The notes: a model not told the origin generated them from the sequence alone. Numbered from the stretch's first letter, positions 1 to 5,525 are shown. The stretch: DNA of 6,259 nucleotides from Actinomycetes bacterium (GCA_023336855.1 JAMBLK010000030.1:1-6259), one strand, 5' to 3'. A program made the numbers and translations.

Positions 1-1554
1 CGTTCGCGGGAACGGTGCGAATGCAGCGCGTACGACGGTGCGTTCGGTGCCCTCGAGCATGAGGGAGTTGTGGACAATGCCGGATCCTGAAGCGATATCG
101 TTGCGTGGGTTACCGGGAAACGCACCCCACGTTGCTCGGTTGATGGCGAATGCGATACCGACCCAGGAGTTCACGGCAATCGTCCCGTAGCGGAGGTCTC
201 TGATCGCATCTTCAAGAGCATCAGAATCCTGTTTCGCGGTAGCCGGATGGATGATCAGGTTCGCTCCGAGGTTGCCATCGAGCGTGTCATTGGCGAAGGC
301 CACAGCGTTGTGGAGATATGCCGCGGTGTCGACTCCCGGGAGGCGTACGACGCCGAGCACGGCTCCGAAGAACTCCGTCGTGAAACACACGTCTTCGGTC
401 ATAGCCGGATCGAGATCGGTGATGAACGTCACCGGTCCAGCGCCGTTGGTGAGCACTTCCGCATTTCCATGGGAGGCAACCGCTTGCGCGTGACGTTCGG
501 CGATCCCTGGGTAGTAGGCCCCACGGTCGCCAACTTCCGAAACGACACCGCGCATGGCATCCAGAAGGTCGTCGGCTTGATCCCACTCCTCGGGGAGCAC
601 GAGAACCTGACATGCGATGCAGTTGAAGCCGTGATTGTGGAGTTTCTGGCTCATGATGTGTTCGGCCTGATAACGCAGATCCGCATCGGACCACCGGCCA
701 CCGACGACGATCGTTGGGCCGACTCCACCGAGTTCGGCCGTCACAGGAACGGAGATGATCGGCTCGTCGTCATCCTTGCGACGCTCGCCATCGGAACCGC
801 TGCCGTAGATGATGGCGTCGTGTGTCCGGCCGGCACCGGTGACGTGGATGTGCTCAACGATCTCATGGCGGGTGAGGTAGATGCCCTCCTCGGTGCCCCC
901 GTACACAAAGCGAACGAACCCGCCTTCGATGAGCTGTCCGAAGATCTCCTCTAGGAAAGGACCGAGATAGGCGTTGACCGGGTTGAGCTTCACCGCCGTG
1001 ACAGCGCCGTAGTTGAACAGTTCGGTGAGGACGTCCAGAGGGGCGATCGAGGCGATATTGCCGGCTCCGAGCACGAGGGCAACGGAACCCTCCGGGTCGG
1101 TCTCGTGATAGAACGATGCCGCTGAATCCACCAGATCTGTTTCTTCGACTCCCGGCTGCATCCAGACCTCTGCAGTATGGGCACTGAGGAAGAGACGGTC
1201 TTCGGAGTTCGCCGGGAAAACTCTCACCGCTACCTGACCGTTGGCCAGCGTCCGAACGGGGAATCCCTCGAGAACAGGTATCCCATCCTCGATGCGGTGC
1301 AGCGTGTCTGCAATCGCCGCGGCGCCTGCTGCAACGGCATACGGACCGCTCGTCCACTCCTCGCCAACAAGCTGCGACTCCGGTGGGATTTGCTTCGCCT
1401 CTGTAGCTGCATCAACCCACGCGTGGGCGACGGTGCCGACGCGGGCGCGGATACCGTCGAGGATGTGGATCTTCGTGGCGACGGGTAGACGCGCCCATCG
1501 GGTCTTGTTCTCGTCCAGTACTTCGAGGGCGGCATCGATCGGGCTCGTATCCAT
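1..1554 (-). CDS. Aldehyde dehydrogenase superfamily protein (3' end beyond window)
   Basis: Reading the minus strand from the ATG at 1554 gives 518 uninterrupted codons to the window edge, so the C-terminus and stop are missing. The fold is recognised from ALDH landmarks in the right order: a cofactor-loop segment GAGNIASIAPLD (163-174), KLNPVN (189-194, the usual lysine-containing cofactor strand), HVTGAGRTHD (237-246), the general-base motif ELGG (Glu274), the nucleophile motif NHGFNCIA (Cys312), and TEFFGAVLGVVRL (393-405, like the E-x-F-G-P-V motif). ALDH enzymes normally oxidise an aldehyde to an acid with NAD(P)+ in the cytoplasm. The sequence is divergent: GFNC replaces the usual GQ-x-C, a second Cys follows at 315, and the Glu-to-Cys spacing is a little longer than in classical ALDHs. 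Substrate and cofactor cannot be assigned. No Shine-Dalgarno is visible before the ATG; a TAnnnT box 7 bases upstream suggests a leaderless transcript. It is transcribed divergently from msrB. Confidence 0.88.
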   Translation of the reverse strand, partial: MDTSPIDAALEVLDENKTRWARLPVATKIHILDGIRARVGTVAHAWVDAATEAKQIPPESQLVGEEWTSGPYAVAAGAAAIADTLHRIEDGIPVLEGFPVRTLANGQVAVRVFPANSEDRLFLSAHTAEVWMQPGVEETDLVDSAASFYHETDPEGSVALVLGAGNIASIAPLDVLTELFNYGAVTAVKLNPVNAYLGPFLEEIFGQLIEGGFVRFVYGGTEEGIYLTRHEIVEHIHVTGAGRTHDAIIYGSGSDGERRKDDDEPIISVPVTAELGGVGPTIVVGGRWSDADLRYQAEHIMSQKLHNHGFNCIACQVLVLPEEWDQADDLLDAMRGVVSEVGDRGAYYPGIAERHAQAVASHGNAEVLTNGAGPVTFITDLDPAMTEDVCFTTEFFGAVLGVVRLPGVDTAAYLHNAVAFANDTLDGNLGANLIIHPATAKQDSDALEDAIRDLRYGTIAVNSWVGIAFAINRATWGAFPGNPRNDIASGSGIVHNSLMLEGTERTVVRAAFAPFPRT

Positions 1555-1577
1555 GAAGGTGACGGTAGCCTCGCAAG
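1555..1577. promoter_or_regulatory. Shared divergent control region, aldehyde dehydrogenase / msrB
   Basis: Only 23 bases separate the two start codons. On the plus strand TAGCCT (1566-1571) lies 6 bases before the msrB ATG. On the minus strand TACCGT (1567 down to 1562) lies 7 bases before the dehydrogenase ATG. Both fit the actinobacterial TAnnnT -10 pattern and both are placed for transcription to begin at the A of the ATG. The two boxes overlap at the self-complementary TA of 1566-1567. Neither gene has a Shine-Dalgarno and neither side has a good -35. The reading as a bidirectional leaderless promoter is inference from position and pattern. Confidence 0.5.
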
Positions 1578-1970
1578 ATGAGTGATACCAACGAACGGGA
1601 CCTGTCCGATCTGTCACCGATGCAGATCCACGTCACGCAGGAAGCTGGGACAGAGCAGGCTTTCACGGGTGAATACTGGGACACGAAGGACGCTGGAGCG
1701 TATCGCTGCATCGTGTGCGATGCCGAGCTGTTCTCGAGCGAGACCAAGTACGACTCGAGGAGCGGATGGCCAAGTTTCTGGCAGCCTTCATCGGACGCAG
1801 CCATTGCCACACAGACCGATCGGAGCCTGCTCAGCGTGCGCACCGAGGTCACCTGTGCTGAGTGCGGCGCCCACCTCGGGCACGTCTTCGACGATGGTCC
1901 GAATCCAACCGGATTGCGCTACTGCATCAACTCCGCGGCCCTCGATCTGGAGCGAGAGACCGACGCCTGA
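1578..1970 (+). CDS. msrB: Peptide-methionine (R)-S-oxide reductase MsrB
   Basis: A 130-residue protein, close to the usual length of a single-domain MsrB. It reduces the R-epimer of methionine sulfoxide in proteins, repairing oxidative damage in the cytoplasm. Visible motifs are the two zinc-binding CxxC pairs (Cys44/Cys47 in YRCIVCDAELF and Cys93/Cys96 in CAECGAHLGHVFDDG), the signature SGWPSFW (62-68), and the catalytic RYCINS with Cys116. The position before GWPSF that holds the resolving Cys in many MsrBs is Ser62 here, and the only cysteines are the four zinc ligands plus the catalytic one. Regeneration therefore probably proceeds without the standard intramolecular disulfide (inference). 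The start has no Shine-Dalgarno but a -10-like TAGCCT 6 bases upstream, so leaderless initiation is likely. It is divergent from the aldehyde dehydrogenase gene. Confidence 0.96.
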   Translation: MSDTNERDLSDLSPMQIHVTQEAGTEQAFTGEYWDTKDAGAYRCIVCDAELFSSETKYDSRSGWPSFWQPSSDAAIATQTDRSLLSVRTEVTCAECGAHLGHVFDDGPNPTGLRYCINSAALDLERETDA

Positions 1971-1983
1971 CGGGTGTCTCGCT
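1951..1983 (+). terminator. Possible hairpin terminator after msrB
   Basis: AGCGAGAGAC (1951-1960) pairs with GTGTCTCGCT (1974-1983) apart from one G-G mismatch, leaving a 13-base loop that contains the msrB stop codon. No T-run follows, so it could be a Rho-independent-like terminator of the GC-rich type, an mRNA 3' protector, or chance. Confidence 0.3.
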
Positions 1984-2001
1984 GCGATGAGTCGCTACGG
2001 A

Positions 2002-2021
2002 TATGTTTCGCGGGCTATGGT
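2002..2021 (+). promoter_or_regulatory. Candidate -10 boxes for the DUF1508 gene
   Basis: TATGTT (2002-2007) and TATGGT (2016-2021) both match TAnnnT and lie 45-31 bases ahead of the ATG at 2052. The second would give a leader of about 25 bases that includes the Shine-Dalgarno. No convincing -35 hexamer is seen, so this is a weak prediction. Confidence 0.25.
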
Positions 2022-2034
2022 CTGACTAATTCCT

Positions 2035-2042
2035 AAGGAGGG
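2035..2042 (+). promoter_or_regulatory. Strong Shine-Dalgarno for the DUF1508 gene
   Basis: AAGGAGGG, an almost perfect anti-16S match, ends 9 bases before the ATG at 2052. It fixes that start and contrasts with the flanking msrB and P450 genes, which have none. It suggests high translation of the small protein. Confidence 0.85.
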
Positions 2043-2051
2043 AACCACCCA

Positions 2052-2234
2052 ATGGCCGGAAAAGGCGAGCTCTATCAGCAGCGAAACGGGAAGTGGGCTT
2101 TCCGAGTGAAGGCCTCGAACGGCCAGATCGTGGCGCAAAGCCAGGGATACTCCAAGCGAGCATCTGCACGGTCGACGCTCGAAAAGCTTCTCAACGGCAC
2201 CTACGACGGACCGATCATCGAGCCCGAGAAGTAG
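2052..2234 (+). CDS. DUF1508 / YegP-like small protein
   Basis: A complete 60-residue protein containing one copy of the DUF1508 (YegP, UPF0339) module. The module is seen in YQQRNGKWAFRVKASNGQIVAQSQGYSKRASA, where the K-W-x-[FW]-R-[VL]-K-A-x-N-G-[EQ]-[IV] core is typical. Family members are small cytoplasmic proteins of unknown function, often carrying two tandem copies; this one has only one. The sequence is basic in its first half and ends in an acidic-proline tail. The start is set by the strong Shine-Dalgarno at 2035-2042. It lies 81 bases after msrB and is followed by a strong hairpin, so it is probably a separate single-gene transcript. No function can be stated. Confidence 0.88.
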   Translation: MAGKGELYQQRNGKWAFRVKASNGQIVAQSQGYSKRASARSTLEKLLNGTYDGPIIEPEK

Positions 2235-2247
2235 AACACCGTCCACC

Positions 2248-2278
2248 GACGAGCCGCCGCTTCACGCGGCGGTTCGTT
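2248..2278 (+). terminator. Strong hairpin between DUF1508 gene and P450
   Basis: Bases 2248-2260 pair with 2266-2278 over 13 consecutive pairs (two of them G-T), with a five-base loop TTCAC. It begins 13 bases after the DUF1508 stop codon, as expected of an intrinsic terminator, although only TTCGTT rather than a T-run lies at its distal side. It also overlaps the likely -35 region of the P450 gene. Confidence 0.6.
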
Positions 2279-2288
2279 CGCGTACAGT
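2261..2288 (+). promoter_or_regulatory. Candidate leaderless promoter of the P450 gene
   Basis: TACAGT (2283-2288) is a good TAnnnT -10 box ending 5 bases before the ATG at 2294, so transcription would start at or next to the start codon. TTCACG (2261-2266) matches four of six bases of TTGACA with a 16-base spacer. The -35 candidate lies in the loop and first stem base of the preceding hairpin. No Shine-Dalgarno is present. Confidence 0.45.
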
Positions 2289-2293
2289 GCCAC

Positions 2294-3505
2294 ATGATCG
2301 ATTTCACCGACCCAGCGTTCCTCCAGGATCCGTATCCGGTTCTCAACACGGTCCGTGAAGAGACCCCGATCTTCGAGCAGCGCGGCAAAGACGGCATCCA
2401 GAGGTGGTTCCTCACCCGCTACGACGACGTGTTCCGGGTGCTGAGGGACCGTCGTCTCGGGCGTGTCCCGGAGCCGATCATGACGAGGGCTGAAGTCGGC
2501 CTGCCACCGCTCAGACCCGACTGGGGCCCCTACAACGACGTCGAACAGTGGTCGCTGCTGATGCTCGAGCCACCGGAGCACCGGCGCCTGCGCCAACTCA
2601 TCTTTCGGGAATTCACACCGAAGAGGATTGAAGGGCTACGCCCAGCGATCGTCGGTCACGCAGATCGTCTCCTGCGCGATGCATCCGCAAAACCCCACTT
2701 CGATCTGCTCGCAGACTTCGCTCAGCCGTTCTCCATCCACGTGATCGCCGAACTGCTCGGTGCACCGATCGAGGACTGGCCTCGCTACCTCGACTGGTCT
2801 CATCGAATCGTCAAGATGTACGAACTCGACACCACCGACGACCAGGCCTCATCAGCTGTCCGGGCCTCGGCTGAGTTCTCGTCGTGGTGTCGGGACCTGA
2901 TCACTGAGCGGCGGGCGTATCCCACAGATGATCTGATCTCAGGACTCTGCACCGTCGAAACGTCGGACGGCCGCCTCAGTGACAGTGAGATCATCTCGAC
3001 CATCGTGCTGCTGCTCAACGCAGGACACGAAGCGACCGTGAATTCGCTCGGCAACGGTCTGGTTTCGATGCTCTCTACTCCCGACGCCTGGGATTCTGTT
3101 CGTTCAGGCCGGGTACCTTCACGAACGGCTGTCGAAGAGATGATCCGGTTCGATCCGCCTCTGCAGCTCTTCGAGCGGTGGGTGCTGGCCGACGGAGTCT
3201 CCTATGCGGGCAGAGAATTTGCCCGAGGAGAGAAGATCGCGATGCTGTTCGGATCGGCGAACCGCGATCCGCGGCACTTCGCGAACCCCGACGAGTTCAT
3301 CGTCGATCGCGGAGACAGCACACACATCACATTCGGCGGAGGAATCCACACCTGCATCGGCGCCCCGCTCGCACGGCTCGAACTCTCGGTGGCCCTGGAA
3401 GGCATGGCGGCAATGATGCCCAACCTGGGACTCGCAGAGCCTCCGCAACGCAATCCCGCCTTCGTGATCCACGGGTACAACGCAGTACGACTGACGGCAC
3501 ACTGA
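2294..3505 (+). CDS. Cytochrome P450 monooxygenase
   Basis: A complete 403-residue P450, the usual length for a soluble bacterial class I enzyme. It would use O2 and two electrons, normally from a ferredoxin, to hydroxylate a small organic substrate. Motifs in order: C-helix PPEHRRLRQLIFREFTP (93-109, His96 and Arg100 contacting heme propionates), I-helix LLNAGHEATV (240-249), ExxR as EMIR (282-285), the NRDPRHFANPDEF segment (323-335), and the heme loop FGGGIHTCIG (347-356) with Cys354 as thiolate ligand. In the I-helix, Ala247 stands where the proton-relay Thr is common and Thr248 follows. The frame is open upstream to 2093, but that part overlaps the DUF1508 gene in another frame and the hairpin. 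MIDFTDPAFLQDPYPV at 2294 is a normal P450 N-terminus, so 2294 was chosen. No ferredoxin or ferredoxin reductase lies in the window, and the substrate is unknown. Confidence 0.96.
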   Translation: MIDFTDPAFLQDPYPVLNTVREETPIFEQRGKDGIQRWFLTRYDDVFRVLRDRRLGRVPEPIMTRAEVGLPPLRPDWGPYNDVEQWSLLMLEPPEHRRLRQLIFREFTPKRIEGLRPAIVGHADRLLRDASAKPHFDLLADFAQPFSIHVIAELLGAPIEDWPRYLDWSHRIVKMYELDTTDDQASSAVRASAEFSSWCRDLITERRAYPTDDLISGLCTVETSDGRLSDSEIISTIVLLLNAGHEATVNSLGNGLVSMLSTPDAWDSVRSGRVPSRTAVEEMIRFDPPLQLFERWVLADGVSYAGREFARGEKIAMLFGSANRDPRHFANPDEFIVDRGDSTHITFGGGIHTCIGAPLARLELSVALEGMAAMMPNLGLAEPPQRNPAFVIHGYNAVRLTAH

Positions 3506-3555
3506 GAGGCCCCGCCGGTTAGGGAGATCCCGTGCGGCTGTTTGGACCGTTGCTC

Positions 3556-3583
3556 TGTCCCCGCGGCCGCAGGACGGGGGACA
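3556..3583 (+). terminator. Possible terminator hairpin downstream of P450
   Basis: TGTCCCCG (3556-3563) pairs with CGGGGGACA (3575-3583) with one bulged G and an 11-base loop that contains the palindrome CGGCCG. It lies 50 bases after the P450 stop codon. There is no T-run after it. Confidence 0.4.
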
Positions 3584-3600
3584 CGAGGATCTTGCGACGA

Positions 3601-3672
3601 GCAGGCGGTCTTTGTCCGTCCGAGAAGAGTCCTCCTAATGGGTACCGGGAACTCTGAACTCGACCGCCCTGC
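3601..3672. other. Long imperfect stem-loop (possible structured RNA)
   Basis: GCAGGCGGTC (3601-3610) is complementary to GACCGCCCTGC (3662-3672) except for one bulged C. Inside, AGAGT (3626-3630) is complementary to ACTCT (3651-3655), giving a nested second helix capped by a loop with the palindrome GGTACC (3641-3646). It could be a small RNA, a bidirectional terminator between the convergent P450 and flavodoxin remnant, or chance. No known riboswitch signature was recognised. Confidence 0.3.
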
Positions 3673-3721
3673 CGGATATGGCATTCCTTGATCAGGACCG
3701 CTGGTCGCCCGTAGCTACTGG

Positions 3722-4075
3722 TTAGCCGGGAGGTATCGCCGCCGCCAGAAGTTCCCCCCACTCACGGGCACGTTCGAGTTCGCCGTCACTGATCGGCCCC
3801 TTCATGTCCTCGACACGGAAGATTTCTGCCGGGACGACGAGGCTGTAGCCGCGTTTGCGCAACCGCTTCTCGGCCCCTCGGGCTGCCGATCCCGGCAGAT
3901 TGGGCTTTCGGATGCTCGTGTCGGAGGCCGCTGCATTCGCTCCGGAGACTCGCGGGAGTCCCTTGATCCGCTCCCGGATACCGATGCCGGGTGACACCAG
4001 CGGGCTATCGATCTTGGCGAGGGCCTGCTTGCGGGAGTCCACGCGGCTCAGGCCGAACTGGCTCGGGTGGACCAT
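3722..4075 (-). pseudogene. Truncated flavodoxin (C-terminal part only)
   Basis: From the ATG at 4075 the minus strand encodes 117 residues ending at the stop at 3722. The sequence follows the second half of actinobacterial flavodoxin-family proteins: PSQFGLSR (like PTHAFGMSR), SPGIGIRERIKGLP (like PGIGLREWL), AASDTSIRKPNLPGSAARGAEKRLRKRGYSLVVP, and GPISDGELERAREWGELLAA. Flavodoxins bind FMN and carry electrons. The first 80 or so residues, with the SMFGNT-type phosphate-binding loop, are absent; the frame continues upstream for 29 more codons but only as antisense to the membrane-protein gene. Several usually conserved residues differ (Arg for the W of REWL, Ser for the F of AAFDT, PAE for PES), which fits relaxed selection. 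The piece should not bind FMN normally. A short expressed protein cannot be excluded because no frameshift has accumulated. Confidence 0.7.
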
Positions 4076-4907
4076 GGATCGCCGACGCGTCCTCCCTGTA
4101 CCGTGGTCGATATCGGTCTTGGCAGTGGGAATGGTGCTGGTAGCTGCGGTGGCTGGGCTCACAGTCGACGGTATCTATGTCGACTGTGAGAACGCCAAAG
4201 AGGCGCTGCGTGGTAACGACATGGTCAACCTCGTGGTGGGCATTCCGATCATGGTGATCGCGTTGTGGATGACAGCGCGAGGATCCACTCGGGGCCACCT
4301 CTTGTGGCTGGCAATGACCATGTATGTGATGTATGGATACGCCTACTACGTGTTTGGGCCGACATTCAACTCGCTCTTCCTACTGCACGTTGCGATCTTC
4401 TCGCTCTCAACGGTCGCCCTTGGATTCGGCCTCGGTGCGTTTGATCCAACGAATCTCCGACCTCGCTGGGAGTCATCCGTGCTCCCCAGGGCCGTCGCCA
4501 TCTTCCTGATCCTCATCGTCGTCACCCTCATTGGCAGCTACGCGTACGAAACGATCCGCTACTCGACCGGTGGTGAACTCCCGACTGACGTACTCCCGTT
4601 CGAAGAGTGGCGAGTGCACCTCGGCTACGCCCTCGATCTATCGATAATCGCCCCCGCATCGATAATTGCTGCAGTCCTGCTGTGGAAGAACTCGACATGG
4701 GGATATCCAATCGCAGCGATCCTCCTGATCTTCCTGGCGGTCTTCCAACTGAACTTCCTCGGTTCCGCCCTATTCATGGATGCTGCTGGTATTGAGGGCG
4801 TCGAGCAGGCGATACCGCAGGCGATCGCCTCGACCGTTGTGTTCGCGATACCAGCCGTGCTTCTGACGTGGGGAGTGTCCCGCCCTCCGGCCACCTTCAC
4901 GTCGTAA
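4074..4907 (+). CDS. Multi-pass membrane protein, family not recognised
   Basis: A 277-residue protein with about eight hydrophobic spans, roughly at 12-32, 50-68, 75-95, 100-122, 138-158, 186-204, 208-235 and 248-268. The short basic start MDRRR before span 1 suggests a cytoplasmic N-terminus. A loop of about 17 residues with one Cys (Cys38) follows span 1, and a polar loop with a TGGELPTDVLPFEEW stretch lies between spans 5 and 6. I recognise no transport or enzymatic motif and assign no function. The frame is open from 3855, but residues coded before 4074 are soluble, arginine-rich and antisense to the flavodoxin remnant, so the ATG at 4074 directly before the first span was chosen. Only a weak GGTGG lies ahead of it, and its promoter would sit inside the flavodoxin remnant. 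A perfect 12-base inverted repeat lies in codons 29-39. The GNAT gene follows after 58 bases and could be cotranscribed. Confidence 0.75.
   Translation: MDRRRVLPVPWSISVLAVGMVLVAAVAGLTVDGIYVDCENAKEALRGNDMVNLVVGIPIMVIALWMTARGSTRGHLLWLAMTMYVMYGYAYYVFGPTFNSLFLLHVAIFSLSTVALGFGLGAFDPTNLRPRWESSVLPRAVAIFLILIVVTLIGSYAYETIRYSTGGELPTDVLPFEEWRVHLGYALDLSIIAPASIIAAVLLWKNSTWGYPIAAILLIFLAVFQLNFLGSALFMDAAGIEGVEQAIPQAIASTVVFAIPAVLLTWGVSRPPATFTS
4158..4190. repeat. Perfect 12-base inverted repeat inside the membrane-protein gene
   Basis: CTCACAGTCGAC (4158-4169) and GTCGACTGTGAG (4179-4190) are exact reverse complements separated by 9 bases. The repeat lies 84 bases inside the coding region and encodes the loop after span 1 (LTVDGIYVDCE). 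As RNA it would make a 12-pair stem with a 9-base loop; as DNA it is an operator-like dyad. Which, if either, is real is unknown. Confidence 0.85.
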
Positions 4908-4933
4908 TCCCGCACGCATAACGAGGCTATGGG

Positions 4934-4953
4934 TGCAGCGGATCCGCCGTGCA
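4934..4953. repeat. Palindrome ahead of the GNAT gene
   Basis: The 10-base palindrome GCGGATCCGC (4938-4947) is flanked by TGCA on both sides (4934-4937 and 4950-4953) and lies just before the GNAT ATG at 4966. A weak -10-like TATGGG (4929-4934) precedes it. It could be an operator around a start site, but this is weak evidence. Confidence 0.25.
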
Positions 4954-4965
4954 TGGGCTTCCGGC

Positions 4966-5376
4966 ATGTCTGAGATTCAGTACGAGTGGCGGGGCGGTTT
5001 CGCCAACGATGAGGTCCATACCCTGCATGCTGACGCATTCGAGCACGGCGCGTTCGACGACGATTGGCAATCGCTTGTCAGCGAACGCAGCCTCGGATGG
5101 GTGACCGCCCGAGACCAGGGTGGCCTGGTCGGCTTCGTGAATGTTGTTTGGGATGGCCTCGTGCATGCGTGGATTCAGGACGAGATGGTTTCCTCGGGGT
5201 CTCGTCACCGGGGTATCGGTATCAGACTCATCGAGATTGCCCGTGATGAAGCGAAGTCAGCGGGATGCGAGTGGTTGCACGTGGACTTTGACGACCACCT
5301 TCGACCGTTCTACTACGACGCTGTTGGCTTCACGCCGACGAACGGTGGCCTCATCAACCTCACCGAACTGAGCTGA
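4966..5376 (+). CDS. GNAT family N-acetyltransferase
   Basis: A 136-residue protein, a normal length for a compact GNAT enzyme that transfers acetyl from acetyl-CoA to an amine. The acetyl-CoA loop is seen as R80-H-R-G83-I-G85 (the R/Q-x-x-G-x-G pattern) after the central strand ending in WIQDEMVS. The C-terminal half reads AGCEWLHVDFDDHLRPFYYDAVGF (99-122), with the FYYDAVGF motif typical of GNAT proteins. The start MSEIQYEWRGGF was preferred because it resembles the N-terminus of actinobacterial relatives; a GTG at 4933 would add 11 poorly conserved-looking, basic residues. Neither start has a good Shine-Dalgarno. It follows the membrane-protein gene by 58 bases on the same strand. The substrate cannot be read from the sequence. 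Confidence 0.92.
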   Translation: MSEIQYEWRGGFANDEVHTLHADAFEHGAFDDDWQSLVSERSLGWVTARDQGGLVGFVNVVWDGLVHAWIQDEMVSSGSRHRGIGIRLIEIARDEAKSAGCEWLHVDFDDHLRPFYYDAVGFTPTNGGLINLTELS

Positions 5377-5395
5377 CAGACCACCCACAACGGCT

Positions 5396-5409
5396 GTGCA
5401 CCTATGCAC
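5396..5409 (+). terminator. Small hairpin after the GNAT gene
   Basis: GTGCA and TGCAC pair around a four-base loop CCTA, 19 bases after the GNAT stop codon. With only five pairs and no T-run, this is at most a weak terminator. The rest of 5377-5525 holds no gene and no clear promoter; TCGAAT occurs twice, 22 bases apart, at 5463 and 5485. Confidence 0.15.
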
Positions 5410-5525
5410 CCTGCGATGAGGTTTCGCCACGCCGTACAGGAAGAAGCCGGATATGGGCGGTTTCGAATGTGAGGGCAAGAAGGGTCGAATTTCTCTGTCC
5501 GGTTTGGTGGGAGCGGCGGCATCCT

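Larger units (their letters stand above)
3506..3721. other. Gene-free interval with two stem-loops
   Basis: These 216 bases after the P450 hold no convincing coding frame and no tRNA (no GTTCGA T-arm). Two structures are visible: a hairpin at 3556-3583 near the P450 end, and a longer stem at 3601-3672 enclosing a smaller helix. Either could be a transcript end or a small RNA. The rest could be eroded sequence next to the flavodoxin remnant. Confidence 0.5.

Noticed and set aside
247..954. Plus-strand open frame of 235 codons
   Set aside because: It is antisense to the aldehyde dehydrogenase, which carries clear motifs through this whole stretch; the plus-strand translation shows no domain.
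2093..2293. Longer N-terminus for the P450
   Set aside because: The extra 67 residues overlap the DUF1508 gene in another frame and the terminator hairpin, and are arginine-rich; a normal P450 N-terminus begins at 2294.
3519..3761. Minus-strand open frame of 80 codons as a small gene
   Set aside because: It has no recognisable domain, no good ribosome binding site, and crosses two stem-loops and the end of the flavodoxin remnant.
3855..4073. Longer N-terminus for the membrane protein
   Set aside because: These 73 codons are antisense to the flavodoxin remnant and look like out-of-frame translation; the hydrophobic protein starts naturally at 4074.
4640..4666. Direct repeat ATCGATAAT, 18 bases apart, in the membrane-protein gene
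   Set aside because: It encodes two similar hydrophobic stretches (SII) within a span and is short; it is best explained by coding constraint.
3671..5456. Shared 11-mer gccggatatgg at 3671 and 5446
   Set aside because: Several 11-base matches are expected by chance in a window of this length; nothing around the two copies is similar.
5463..5490. TCGAAT direct repeat 22 bases apart upstream of the sigma factor
   Set aside because: The two-helical-turn spacing is suggestive of a regulator site, but two copies of a six-base word in 150 bases is weak evidence.
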